From the NCBI RefSeq assembly GCF_029892425.1, contig NZ_JARXWB010000011.1:181205-245204 (forward strand): a stretch of DNA of 64,000 bases, in the 5' to 3' direction. The DNA is from Bradyrhizobium sp. BR13661. Its GTDB lineage: Bacteria; Pseudomonadota; Alphaproteobacteria; Rhizobiales; Xanthobacteraceae. Shown in pieces: positions 43,215 to 52,733 of the stretch. Below the pieces are notes generated by a model, which did no database searches, had not been told where the DNA came from, and saw only the letters and a list, made by a program, of their open reading frames with translations. Within the stretch, counting starts at the first letter, position 1. The number at the start of each line of letters is the position of its first letter. The position numbers and the translations under genes are program-made.

Positions 43215-44651
43215 TCAGAACCTGAAATAGATGAATTCGCTGTGCGACTGGATTCCCAGAATCCCGAATGCCAGCACGGCAGCGGTTGCATAGAGAAACA
43301 GCGGCCGCAACCGCCATACCGTCAACCTCCCACCCACGCGGCGATGGGCGTGGTCGTAGCCCATGATCTCCTGAGTGTTCGGCGCAAACCAGGCCAGCGC
43401 CGCATAAAGCACGATAATGCCCGAATCGGCGATCTCGCCGCGACCGAACACGATGCGGGAGGGATCGGCCATCCTCGTCAGGATAGTCAGCGCTGAGTCG
43501 ACGGTATCGGCGCGGAAAAACACCCAGGCGACAACGACTGCGACAAAGGTCAGGAGCAACGCGACAATATCGCCCAACGGGGCAAGCCGTGGCGAAATGT
43601 TCGGGCCGAAACGGTTCCACGCATGATTGATGCAGAGATAGGCGCCGTGCAACGCGCCCCACGCGACGAACGTCCAGGCTGCACCGTGCCAGAGGCCGCC
43701 AAGCAGCATGGTGACCATCAGATTGACATAGCGAAGCAGTGGCCCACGACGGTTGCCGCCGAGCGGGACATAGAGATAGTCACGCAGGAATTGCGACAAC
43801 GTCATGTGCCAGCGACGCCAGAAATCGATGATGCTTCTTGCCTTGTAGGGAGAGTTGAAATTGATCGGTAGAAAGATGCCAAACATCAGCGAAATTCCGA
43901 CCGCCATATCGGAATAGCCGGAGAAGTCGAAATAGAGCTGGAAAGTATAGGCAAGGGCACCGATCCAGGCCTGATCGAACGACGGCGTCGATGGGTCGAA
44001 GGCGAGCGATACCAGCGGCTGTATTCCGTCGGCGAGACAGGTTTTCTTGAACAGGCCAATCGAGAAGATGATCAGGCCGCAGAGGATCAGGTGCGGATTG
44101 GCGCGCTTGGTCTCGCTCCGTTCGAACTGCGGAAGCATGTCCTTGTGGTGCAGAATAGGACCCGCGATCAGGTGCGGAAAATATGTCACGAACAGCGCAT
44201 AATGCGGCAGCGCATAACGCGCGACACTGCCGCGATAGGCATCGACCAGGAAGGCGATCTGCGTGAACGTGTAGAAGGAGATACCAACCGGCAGGAGGAT
44301 AGCGATCGAGATGCCGGTGGCGAAGATTGCGTTCAGGTTTACGACGATGAAACCTGCATATTTGAATATGCCGAGCACAACGAGATCGCCAACGACACCG
44401 ATAGTCAGTATCACTCGGCGGGCGCGCGGACCGAGTTTTCGGACAATTAGAAACAGGCCGACAACATAATTGAACGCGATCGAGGCGACGAGAAGCGGAA
44501 CGAACTGCCAGTTGCTGAAAGAATAGAAGGCGAGCGAGCAGAGCGCCAGCCACACCACGGGCGCGACACTGCCACGCCGGCCGAGCGCAAAATAGCCGAG
44601 CAGGACGACGGGCAGAAACAAGAAAATGAACAGATAGGAGTTGAAGAGCAT
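43215..44651 (-). CDS. MBOAT family O-acyltransferase (AlgI-like)
   Basis: 478 aa with about ten to eleven membrane helices. The opening MLFNSYLFIFLFLPVVLLGY is the characteristic AlgI/PatA start, and the conserved catalytic His is in GLWHGAAWTFVAWG. Such proteins move acetyl groups across the inner membrane to sugars of an exopolysaccharide or cell-wall polymer. It is followed by a periplasmic partner and forms a two-gene operon. No polysaccharide synthesis genes are in the window, so the acceptor is open. Confidence 0.9.
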   Translation of the reverse strand: MLFNSYLFIFLFLPVVLLGYFALGRRGSVAPVVWLALCSLAFYSFSNWQFVPLLVASIAFNYVVGLFLIVRKLGPRARRVILTIGVVGDLVVLGIFKYAGFIVVNLNAIFATGISIAILLPVGISFYTFTQIAFLVDAYRGSVARYALPHYALFVTYFPHLIAGPILHHKDMLPQFERSETKRANPHLILCGLIIFSIGLFKKTCLADGIQPLVSLAFDPSTPSFDQAWIGALAYTFQLYFDFSGYSDMAVGISLMFGIFLPINFNSPYKARSIIDFWRRWHMTLSQFLRDYLYVPLGGNRRGPLLRYVNLMVTMLLGGLWHGAAWTFVAWGALHGAYLCINHAWNRFGPNISPRLAPLGDIVALLLTFVAVVVAWVFFRADTVDSALTILTRMADPSRIVFGRGEIADSGIIVLYAALAWFAPNTQEIMGYDHAHRRVGGRLTVWRLRPLFLYATAAVLAFGILGIQSHSEFIYFRF

Positions 44652-44797
44652 TTATATTTTCCGGGGCGCACCCTAACCACACAAGGCGGATTTCGACAAC
44701 CCCTGCGGGAGACGACTGCCTGCCGCACCTTGGCAATCCACATGTACAAACCGATATAAAGGACCGCAAATAGGACTGCAGACCGAACGAGGACCGC

Positions 44798-46903
44798 GTG
44801 ACAGAGTTACCGACAAAGAGACTTTCTTTGGCTCCAACGGCCCCGCGGCGGCCGCACACCTTCACCCACCACGGCATCACCGTGACCGACGACTATGCCT
44901 GGCTGAAGGACGCAAAATGGCAGGAGGTGCTGCGCGACCCAAAAGTGCTCGACCCCGACATCCGCAAATATCTGGATGAGGAGAACGGCTACACCGAGAG
45001 CCTGCTCGGCCACACCGCCGCCTTGCAGAAGACGCTGGTGCGCGAGATGCGCGGACGCATCAAGGAGGACGATTCCAGCGTGCCGTCGCCGGACGGGCCG
45101 TTCGCCTATTTCCGCAGATTTCGGGAGGGCGGGCAGCACGAACTGTTCGGCCGCATGCCGCGCGATGGCGGCGTCGAGCATATCGTGCTCGACGGCGACG
45201 CGCTGGCAAAAGACCACAAATATTTCAAGTTCGGCGGCAGCCGCCACTCGGACGATCACAAGCTGCAGGCCTGGAGCGCGGACACCAAGGGATCGGAATA
45301 TTTCACGATCCGCGTCCGCGACTGGGCGAGCGGTCAGGATCTCGACGATATCGTCGAGGAGACCGATGGCGGCGTGGTCTGGGCCGCGGACTGCAAAAGC
45401 TTCTTCTATGTGAAGCTCGACGACAATCACCGCCCCATGCAGGTGTGGCGACACAGGCTCGGCACCAGGCAGGCCGACGATACGCTGGTCTATGAGGAGC
45501 AGGATTCAGGCTGGTTCACCCATCTGCACGAAAGCACCAGCGGCCGCTTCTGCGTGATCGCCGGCGGCGACCACGAGACGTCAGAGCAGCGGCTGATCGA
45601 CCTTTCCAATCCCGAGGCTCCACCGCGCCTCGTCGCAGCTCGCGAAGAGGGCGTGCAGTATTCGCTCGCCGATCGCGGCGACGAGCTATTCATCCTCACC
45701 AATGCCGACGACGCCATCGACTTCAAGATCGTGACCACACCACTTGCCGCGCCCGAGCGGAAGAACTGGCGCGACCTGATTCCCTATCGCCCGGGTATCT
45801 ACATCATCGACCTCGATCTCTATGCCGGCCATCTGGTGCGGTTGGAGCGCGCCAACGCGCTGCCGTCGATCGTGATCCGCGATCTGGCCACCAGGGAGGA
45901 GCATGCGATCGCCTTCGACGAGGCCGCCTACTCGCTCGACACGATGGGTTCCTACGAATTCGACACCACGAATTTGCGCTTTGCCTATTCGTCGATGACG
46001 ACGCCGTCCGAGGTCTATGACTATGACATGGCGAAGCGGACGCGCGTGCTTCGCAAGCGCCAGGAGATCCCGTCCGGGCACATCGCTGCCGACTATGTCA
46101 CCACCCGCATCATGGCGAAGGCGCAGGATGGCGCCGAGGTGCCGGTCTCGATCCTGTATCGCCGCGGGCTGAAGCTGGATGGCACAGCGCCGCTGCTGCT
46201 CTACGGCTACGGCTCCTACGGCATGGCGATGCCGGCCTCGTTCAACGCCAACCGCCTGTCGCTGGTCGATCGCGGCTTCGTCTACGCCATCGCCCATATC
46301 CGCGGCGGCGCCGACAAGGGCTGGGGCTGGTATCTCGACGGCAAGCGCGAGAAGAAGACGAACTCGTTCGACGATTTTTCTGCCAGCGCGCGTGCGCTGA
46401 TCGCTGCGAAATATACCGGCGCCAAGCGCATCGTCGGCCATGGCGGATCGGCCGGCGGCATGCTGATGGGCGCGGTCGCAAACCGTGCCGGCGAACTGTT
46501 CGCCGGCATCGTCGCCGAAGTGCCGTTCGTCGACGTGCTCAACACCATGCTTGACGACACGCTGCCGCTGACGCCGCCGGAATGGCCCGAATGGGGCAAC
46601 CCGATCGAGAGCGAAAAGGATTTCCGCACCATCCTGTCCTACTCGCCCTACGACAATGTCGCGGCCAAGGACTATCCCGCGATTTTGGCGATGGGCGGCT
46701 TGACCGATCCGCGCGTCACCTATTGGGAGCCCGCCAAATGGATCGCCCGCCTGCGCGCGACCATGACCGGCGGCGGCCCGGTTCTGCTGCGCACCAACAT
46801 GGGCGCCGGCCACGGCGGCGCCTCGGGCCGGTTCGACCGGCTCGATGAAGTCGCGATCGTCTATGCGTTCGCGCTGTGGGCAACGGGGATGGCGGAGGCG
46901 TGA
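44798..46903 (+). CDS. ptrB: oligopeptidase B / prolyl oligopeptidase family
   Basis: 701 aa, a full-length S9A peptidase, cytoplasmic with no signal peptide. An N-terminal beta-propeller (about 80-420) gates the active site. The C-terminal alpha/beta hydrolase domain has the nucleophile Ser551 in HGGSAGGMLMG, an Asp in LTDPRVTYWEP and a His in GAGHGGASGRFD. The family cleaves short peptides after basic residues (PtrB). The start is GTG 44798, after a CGAGGA ribosome site. It is divergent from the MBOAT operon and convergent with the RraA-like gene, from which a GC-rich hairpin separates it. Confidence 0.9.
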   Translation: MTELPTKRLSLAPTAPRRPHTFTHHGITVTDDYAWLKDAKWQEVLRDPKVLDPDIRKYLDEENGYTESLLGHTAALQKTLVREMRGRIKEDDSSVPSPDGPFAYFRRFREGGQHELFGRMPRDGGVEHIVLDGDALAKDHKYFKFGGSRHSDDHKLQAWSADTKGSEYFTIRVRDWASGQDLDDIVEETDGGVVWAADCKSFFYVKLDDNHRPMQVWRHRLGTRQADDTLVYEEQDSGWFTHLHESTSGRFCVIAGGDHETSEQRLIDLSNPEAPPRLVAAREEGVQYSLADRGDELFILTNADDAIDFKIVTTPLAAPERKNWRDLIPYRPGIYIIDLDLYAGHLVRLERANALPSIVIRDLATREEHAIAFDEAAYSLDTMGSYEFDTTNLRFAYSSMTTPSEVYDYDMAKRTRVLRKRQEIPSGHIAADYVTTRIMAKAQDGAEVPVSILYRRGLKLDGTAPLLLYGYGSYGMAMPASFNANRLSLVDRGFVYAIAHIRGGADKGWGWYLDGKREKKTNSFDDFSASARALIAAKYTGAKRIVGHGGSAGGMLMGAVANRAGELFAGIVAEVPFVDVLNTMLDDTLPLTPPEWPEWGNPIESEKDFRTILSYSPYDNVAAKDYPAILAMGGLTDPRVTYWEPAKWIARLRATMTGGGPVLLRTNMGAGHGGASGRFDRLDEVAIVYAFALWATGMAEA

Positions 46904-46910
46904 TCTTCTC

Positions 46911-46934
46911 CCTCGCCCCGCTTGCGGGGAGAGG
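46911..46934. terminator. GC-rich hairpin between convergent genes
   Basis: CCTCGCCCCGC-TT-GCGGGGAGAGG forms an 11-bp stem with one G-A mismatch. It lies directly between the stop codons of ptrB and the RraA-like gene. Confidence 0.6.
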
Positions 46935-46942
46935 CGAAGGAA

Positions 46943-47662
46943 CTACCTCCCGTTCTTCTTCCGCCACTCCGCAAAATCCGTGAGCGTCTGCGGGTCGGTC
47001 GCGGGATAGAGACCGAAAATGCCGCGGCCCTTGCCGACTTCCTCGGTGACGAAATCCTCGAAGGCCGTCATCTCGACGGTCTCGTTGGCGATCTCGTCGG
47101 CAAGATGCGCGGGGATCACGATGACGCCGTCGGCATCGCCGAGAATGACGTCGCCGGGAAACACCGGCGCATCGCCGCAACCGATGGGAACGTTGATCTC
47201 GATCGCCTGATGCAGCGTCAGATTGGTCGGCGCTGACGGGCGATGATGGTAGGCGGGGATGCCGAGCTTGGCGATCTCGGCGGAATCGCGAAAACCGCCG
47301 TCGGTGACAACACCGGCGACGCCGCGCTTCATCAACCGCGTCACCAGGATCGCGCCGGCAGAGGCCGCGCGCGCGTCCTTGCGGCTGTCCATCACCAGGA
47401 CGCTGCCCGGCGGGCAATCCTCGACCGCCTTGCGCTGCGGATGCGAGCGGTCCTTGAACACGTCGATGGTGTTGAGATCCTCGCGCGCCGGCATGTAGCG
47501 CAGCGTGAAGGCCTCGCCGACCATGGTCGGCTGGTCCGCACCGAGCGGATGAACATCCTGGATCATCTGGATGCGCAGGCCGCGCTTGAAGAGTGCGGTG
47601 GCGACGGTGGCGGTGGAGACGGCTTTGAGCTTGTTGCGGGTGGCTTCGCTGAGTTTTGACAT
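46943..47662 (-). CDS. RraA-like / HMG-aldolase fold protein
   Basis: 239 aa. It contains the motifs of the RraA-like fold: GGFRDSAEIAKLGIPAYHH and GDVILGDADGVIVIP. Members include the RNase E inhibitor RraA and 4-hydroxy-4-methyl-2-oxoglutarate aldolase/oxaloacetate decarboxylase; the conserved R-D and D-x-D residues favour metal-dependent lyase activity. It follows the IlvD/Edd dehydratase with 118 bp between them, occupied by a palindromic repeat, and probably handles a keto-acid from that reaction. The start ATG 47662 follows a purine-rich GAGAGAA. An RNase-regulator role is less likely in this setting. Confidence 0.83.
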   Translation of the reverse strand: MSKLSEATRNKLKAVSTATVATALFKRGLRIQMIQDVHPLGADQPTMVGEAFTLRYMPAREDLNTIDVFKDRSHPQRKAVEDCPPGSVLVMDSRKDARAASAGAILVTRLMKRGVAGVVTDGGFRDSAEIAKLGIPAYHHRPSAPTNLTLHQAIEINVPIGCGDAPVFPGDVILGDADGVIVIPAHLADEIANETVEMTAFEDFVTEEVGKGRGIFGLYPATDPQTLTDFAEWRKKNGR

Positions 47663-47674
47663 GGTGTTCTCTCT

Positions 47675-47776
47675 CGTCATTCCGGGGCGCGCGGAGCGCG
47701 AGCCCGGAATCCATCAGGCCGCACACACCGCGGTAAAATGGGTTCCGGGTTCGCGCTTCGCGCGCCCCGGAACGAC
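47675..47776. repeat. palindromic intergenic element, CGTCATTCCGGGG type (copy 3)
   Basis: The arms CGTCATTCCGGGGCGCGC and GCGCGCCCCGGAACGAC are inverted repeats. It fills the gap between the dehydratase and the RraA-like gene, ending 12 bp before the latter's start codon. Confidence 0.85.
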
Positions 47777-47780
47777 CGCA

Positions 47781-49517
<1,737 letters not shown>

Positions 49518-49680
49518 GGGTGCCCCTGTCTGGACCTTGTTCCGCTCGATCGCGCAGAAGATCAGGTTTCGACAAAGAGCCCAATGATGGTCACGGTCAA
49601 GAGGCCTGCGAACACCGCCGCTATGCCCGGTGGATCGCGGTTATCGAGGATGAACCGGACGAGCCCACCCGGATCAGGCA
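49518..49680 (-). pseudogene. C-terminal remnant of an ABC transporter permease (SsuC/TauC/NrtB type)
   Basis: Read on the minus strand, the 150 bp between the chemoreceptor and the dehydratase give GGLVRFILDNRDPPGIAAVF, then AGLLTVTIIGLFVET and a stop. With one base added at GAAACC the frame continues ENLIFCAIERNKVQTG. These match the usual end of nitrate/sulfonate/taurine-type permeases, which close with FVENLVF..IER..V..WG. The rest of the gene has been lost, and its 5' end now lies against the chemoreceptor stop codon. Confidence 0.6.
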
Positions 49681-51854
49681 GCCTCAGCGCCGCTTCGCCG
49701 GTCCGGCCCCCGATAGCCGGAATCGTTGCCCTTGCGCCGATCCAACGGACCGTTGCGCAGCTTGACGAAGAAGGCCTGCACTTCGGCCGCCAGACGTTCG
49801 GATGCTCCCGAGACCTGGTTTGCGGCTCCCATCACATCACCGGCCGAGCGGCTGGTTTCGGCGATCGCGCCGGAGACGGTGCCGATGCTGGTCGCGAGCG
49901 TCTGCGTGCCCGATGCCGCCATCTGCACATTCTCAGATATTTCTCGCGTCGCCGCGCCCTGCTCCTCCACGGCGCTGGCAATTGCTGCGGTCACCTCGTC
50001 GATCCGGCGCATCGCCGATGCCACCTCCTTGACGGACGCGACGGCCGAGCCGGTCGAGTTTTGGATCGCTGAAATATGCTGGGCGATCTCCTGGGTGGCA
50101 TGGCTGGTCTGGTCCGCCAGCGCCTTCACCTCGGAGGCGACGACGGCGAAGCCGCGACCGGCTTCGCCTGCGCGCGCAGCCTCGATCGTGGCATTGAGCG
50201 CCAGCAGATTGGTTTGCGCCGCAACAGCCTGAATCAGGTCGACTACCGAGCTGATCCTCTGCGCCGCCTGTGCAAGGCCCTCGATCTCGGCCTCGGAGCG
50301 TGCCGTCACTTCGCCGGCCGATCGCACGGTCTTGTTCGACAATTCGATCTGCCGGCCGATCTCGACGATGGAGCTGGCGAGCTCTTCTGCAGCCGCGGCG
50401 ACGGTCTGCACGTTGACGGCTGTCCGCTCGGAGGCCGTTGCCGCAGACGCGGCCTGACTCGTCGCATCCTGCGCGATGCCGTCAAGGCTCTCGGCGGTCT
50501 GCCGCATGGTGCCCGCGTTCTCGCCGACCAGCTTGAGCAGGTTGCGCGAGGTGTCCCGGAATTCCTCGACCGCGCTCTCGGTGTTGCGGTTCATAGCCTG
50601 ACGCGCCGCCGCCTCCTGAGCGAGACTCTCCGCCGCCTGCTGTTGAGCGATGACGTTGTCGCGGAATTTGGCCACGGCCTTCGAGACACGTCCGATCTCG
50701 TCGCCACGTTGCGCAGTTCTGAATTCGACGCTGGTGTCGCCGCTGGAGAGCAGCGCAGAATCACGAACCAGTTCGGCAATAGGACGGGTGATGGAGCGCG
50801 CAACCAGGATCGAGATCGTTATCCCAAGCGCCAGCCCGGAAGCGAGCAGGATCCATTGCAGCAGGAGTAGCCTCTCGACTTTCTCGGCTACGCTGTGGCT
50901 GTCTTCGGCGAGCCTGGACTGCTGGTCACTCTTGAGACCGCCCGAGCGCTTGCCGTCGGCGTCCTTGCGGCCGTCGAGGAGATCGAGAATGCGTGCCGCC
51001 CGGGGAGCGGCCTCAGTCGAGAGGATGTGGACGGGTGCATTCCATTGCGGCGTCTGGCGGATAGCGAAAATCTTCTCCGGCAACGGCGCGAAGGCCTCGT
51101 TTGCTTTGGCAATAGCCTGATAGGCAGTGCGCTGCGTTGCGGTCAGCAGATCCTGTTGCGTTCGGACCGCGGCAAGTGCGGTACGGAAGGTGGCGAGCGG
51201 CTTCTCGAACTTCTCACGGTCGGCGGTGTCTCCGGATGCCACATACAGACGCAATTGCGAGCCCGCTGCGGCGAGATTGCCGCGAACATCGGCGAAGGTC
51301 TTCAGCAGGTGCTTGCGCTGCGGCGTCGCCTCCAGCGCTTCCTCCTCGTCGATCATCGCGGTGATCTCGGCGAACATCTTTGCGATCAGCGGCGCGGCTT
51401 CCTTGGCGAGCAGGTCACTCGCGGGATAGGCCGACGGGGTGAAGGCCGCCTTCTCCGCCCGATCCTGCGCCTGGCGGAACTCGGCGATCAACGCCTTCGC
51501 CTCGTGCCAATTGGCCTCGCTGCGCGCATCGGAAAATTCCGCAGCCATGCGGTCGACGGCGGCTGCGGTGCGATCGAGTTCGGCCCAGACCGCGGCGCGG
51601 TCGCGCTTGGCCTGTTCGTCGCCCGTCAGAAGATATCCGCGCAGGGTCGAGAGCGTCGAATAGAGATTGCCGACGAGCTCCGTGCTCGCGATCGCAATCG
51701 GCGCGCGCCTGTCGACGACTTGCTTGATCCGCGCCGAAATGTCCGACACGACGAACACGGTGTAGACGACGGTCGCCGCGAGCAGCATGCAGATCAGCGC
51801 GAAGCCACCCAGCAGCCGGGTTCGAATTCCGGTGTGTGCGATCGATTTGAACAT
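49674..51854 (-). CDS. methyl-accepting chemotaxis protein
   Basis: 726 aa. Helix 1 (about 15-37) and helix 2 (about 310-332) bound a long helical periplasmic domain. A HAMP domain (about 332-385) and a signalling coiled coil follow, with the hairpin AAQTNLLALNATIEAARAGEAGRGFAVVASEVKALA. The C-terminus continues in a basic extension (RNGPLDRRKGNDSGYRGPDRR) without the CheR tether. I chose ATG 51854 over a longer in-frame start, which would add 24 residues of non-family sequence. It ends against a decayed permease gene, and its 3' extension may have been altered by that rearrangement. Confidence 0.92.
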   Translation of the reverse strand: MFKSIAHTGIRTRLLGGFALICMLLAATVVYTVFVVSDISARIKQVVDRRAPIAIASTELVGNLYSTLSTLRGYLLTGDEQAKRDRAAVWAELDRTAAAVDRMAAEFSDARSEANWHEAKALIAEFRQAQDRAEKAAFTPSAYPASDLLAKEAAPLIAKMFAEITAMIDEEEALEATPQRKHLLKTFADVRGNLAAAGSQLRLYVASGDTADREKFEKPLATFRTALAAVRTQQDLLTATQRTAYQAIAKANEAFAPLPEKIFAIRQTPQWNAPVHILSTEAAPRAARILDLLDGRKDADGKRSGGLKSDQQSRLAEDSHSVAEKVERLLLLQWILLASGLALGITISILVARSITRPIAELVRDSALLSSGDTSVEFRTAQRGDEIGRVSKAVAKFRDNVIAQQQAAESLAQEAAARQAMNRNTESAVEEFRDTSRNLLKLVGENAGTMRQTAESLDGIAQDATSQAASAATASERTAVNVQTVAAAAEELASSIVEIGRQIELSNKTVRSAGEVTARSEAEIEGLAQAAQRISSVVDLIQAVAAQTNLLALNATIEAARAGEAGRGFAVVASEVKALADQTSHATQEIAQHISAIQNSTGSAVASVKEVASAMRRIDEVTAAIASAVEEQGAATREISENVQMAASGTQTLATSIGTVSGAIAETSRSAGDVMGAANQVSGASERLAAEVQAFFVKLRNGPLDRRKGNDSGYRGPDRRSGAEAA

Positions 51855-52062
51855 CAGAGGTCTCGCGCTGTGGGTCGTTCGGCCAGCCTCGCTTGCCGAA
51901 TGTTGACAACGCGAGGCGGGTTGCAAACAGGGGTACTGTAAACGTCATGATTGTGGTGAGGCGCCTTTAACCCTTGGTGAAATCCACTCCCCGTACAACT
52001 ACGGCGAGAATTAATTCCCATGTCGGTTGGGGCTGGGACGCCCGGCAAGAGCCTGTCGCCTC

Positions 52063-52082
52063 TATGCACGCGAACGTGCGTA
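52063..52082. promoter_or_regulatory. palindromic operator candidate (kinase module copy 1)
   Basis: TATGCACG-N4-CGTGCGTA is an 8-4-8 inverted repeat with one mismatch. The same element, perfect, occurs before the second kinase at 56252-56271. Confidence 0.65.
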
Positions 52083-52147
52083 AGGCTCATGATGCCAATC
52101 GGCTTCCGGCAAATGCCGGAAAAAGGCAATGACGCCAAGCGCACAGC

Positions 52148-52181
52148 GCTTGCAGGACAGGCACGATCCGCGCAACAATTT
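52148..52181 (+). promoter_or_regulatory. shared promoter-like box (copy 1)
   Basis: GCTTGCAG, ten bases, then ATCCGCGCAACAATTT. The same two blocks at the same spacing occur at 56324-56357 before the second kinase. TTGCAG could be the -35 hexamer and AACAAT the -10 (18-bp spacing). Confidence 0.55.
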
Positions 52182-52243
52182 CGCATTTGAAGCTTTGATT
52201 TGGGTCGTCGGGGCACCCCATTCGACCCCGGAGGGTTTCAGAC

Positions 52244-52672
52244 GTGGCCAACATCCTGATCGTGGATGACGATCCGGCCGTTCAGCTGACAATCCGCCTG
52301 CTGTTGGAGCGGGCCGGCCACCAGGTGACTGCCGCCGGCGACGGCCGCAAGGGGCTCGCTTTGTTCGAGGCCAACGAGTTCGACCTGCTGTTCCTCGACA
52401 TCTACATGCCGGGCATGGACGGGCTGGAGACGATGCGCCACGTCCGGGCGCAGCAGCCGCAGATCCCGATCATTGTCATTTCCGGCCGCTCGATCACGCC
52501 GGACACTTATGCCGAGCCGGATTTCCTGAAAATGGCGACCAAGCTGGGGGCGATCGCGAGCTTGCAGAAGCCGTTCCGGGCCGACGCGCTGCTGGCGGCG
52601 GTCGACCGCTGCCTGACCGCGGCGCAGTCATCATCTCCGCCCCACATCGATGCCGGTTCCGGCAGCCGATGA
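52244..52672 (+). CDS. single-domain response regulator
   Basis: 142 aa: one receiver domain with the acidic DDD near residue 9, phosphoacceptor Asp in LLFLDIYMPGMDG, the Ser/Thr switch in IVISG and Lys in LQKPF. A short unstructured C-terminal tail follows, with no DNA-binding domain. It starts at GTG 52244 with GGAGG nine bases upstream and is 61 bp before the first hybrid kinase, so it is first in that operon and probably takes or shares phosphate in its relay. The promoter box and palindrome lie just upstream. Confidence 0.87.
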   Translation: MANILIVDDDPAVQLTIRLLLERAGHQVTAAGDGRKGLALFEANEFDLLFLDIYMPGMDGLETMRHVRAQQPQIPIIVISGRSITPDTYAEPDFLKMATKLGAIASLQKPFRADALLAAVDRCLTAAQSSSPPHIDAGSGSR

Positions 52673-52733
52673 CGGGGGGAGCGATGTCGCGTAGAACATA
52701 CGGGTCCATTCTCGACGCGGCACGAAGTCCGAC

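Larger units (their letters stand above)
51855..52243. other. divergent regulatory region
   Basis: 389 bp between the divergent chemoreceptor and response-regulator genes. It contains the palindrome at 52063-52082 and the promoter-like box at 52148-52181. No other gene is seen. Confidence 0.65.
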
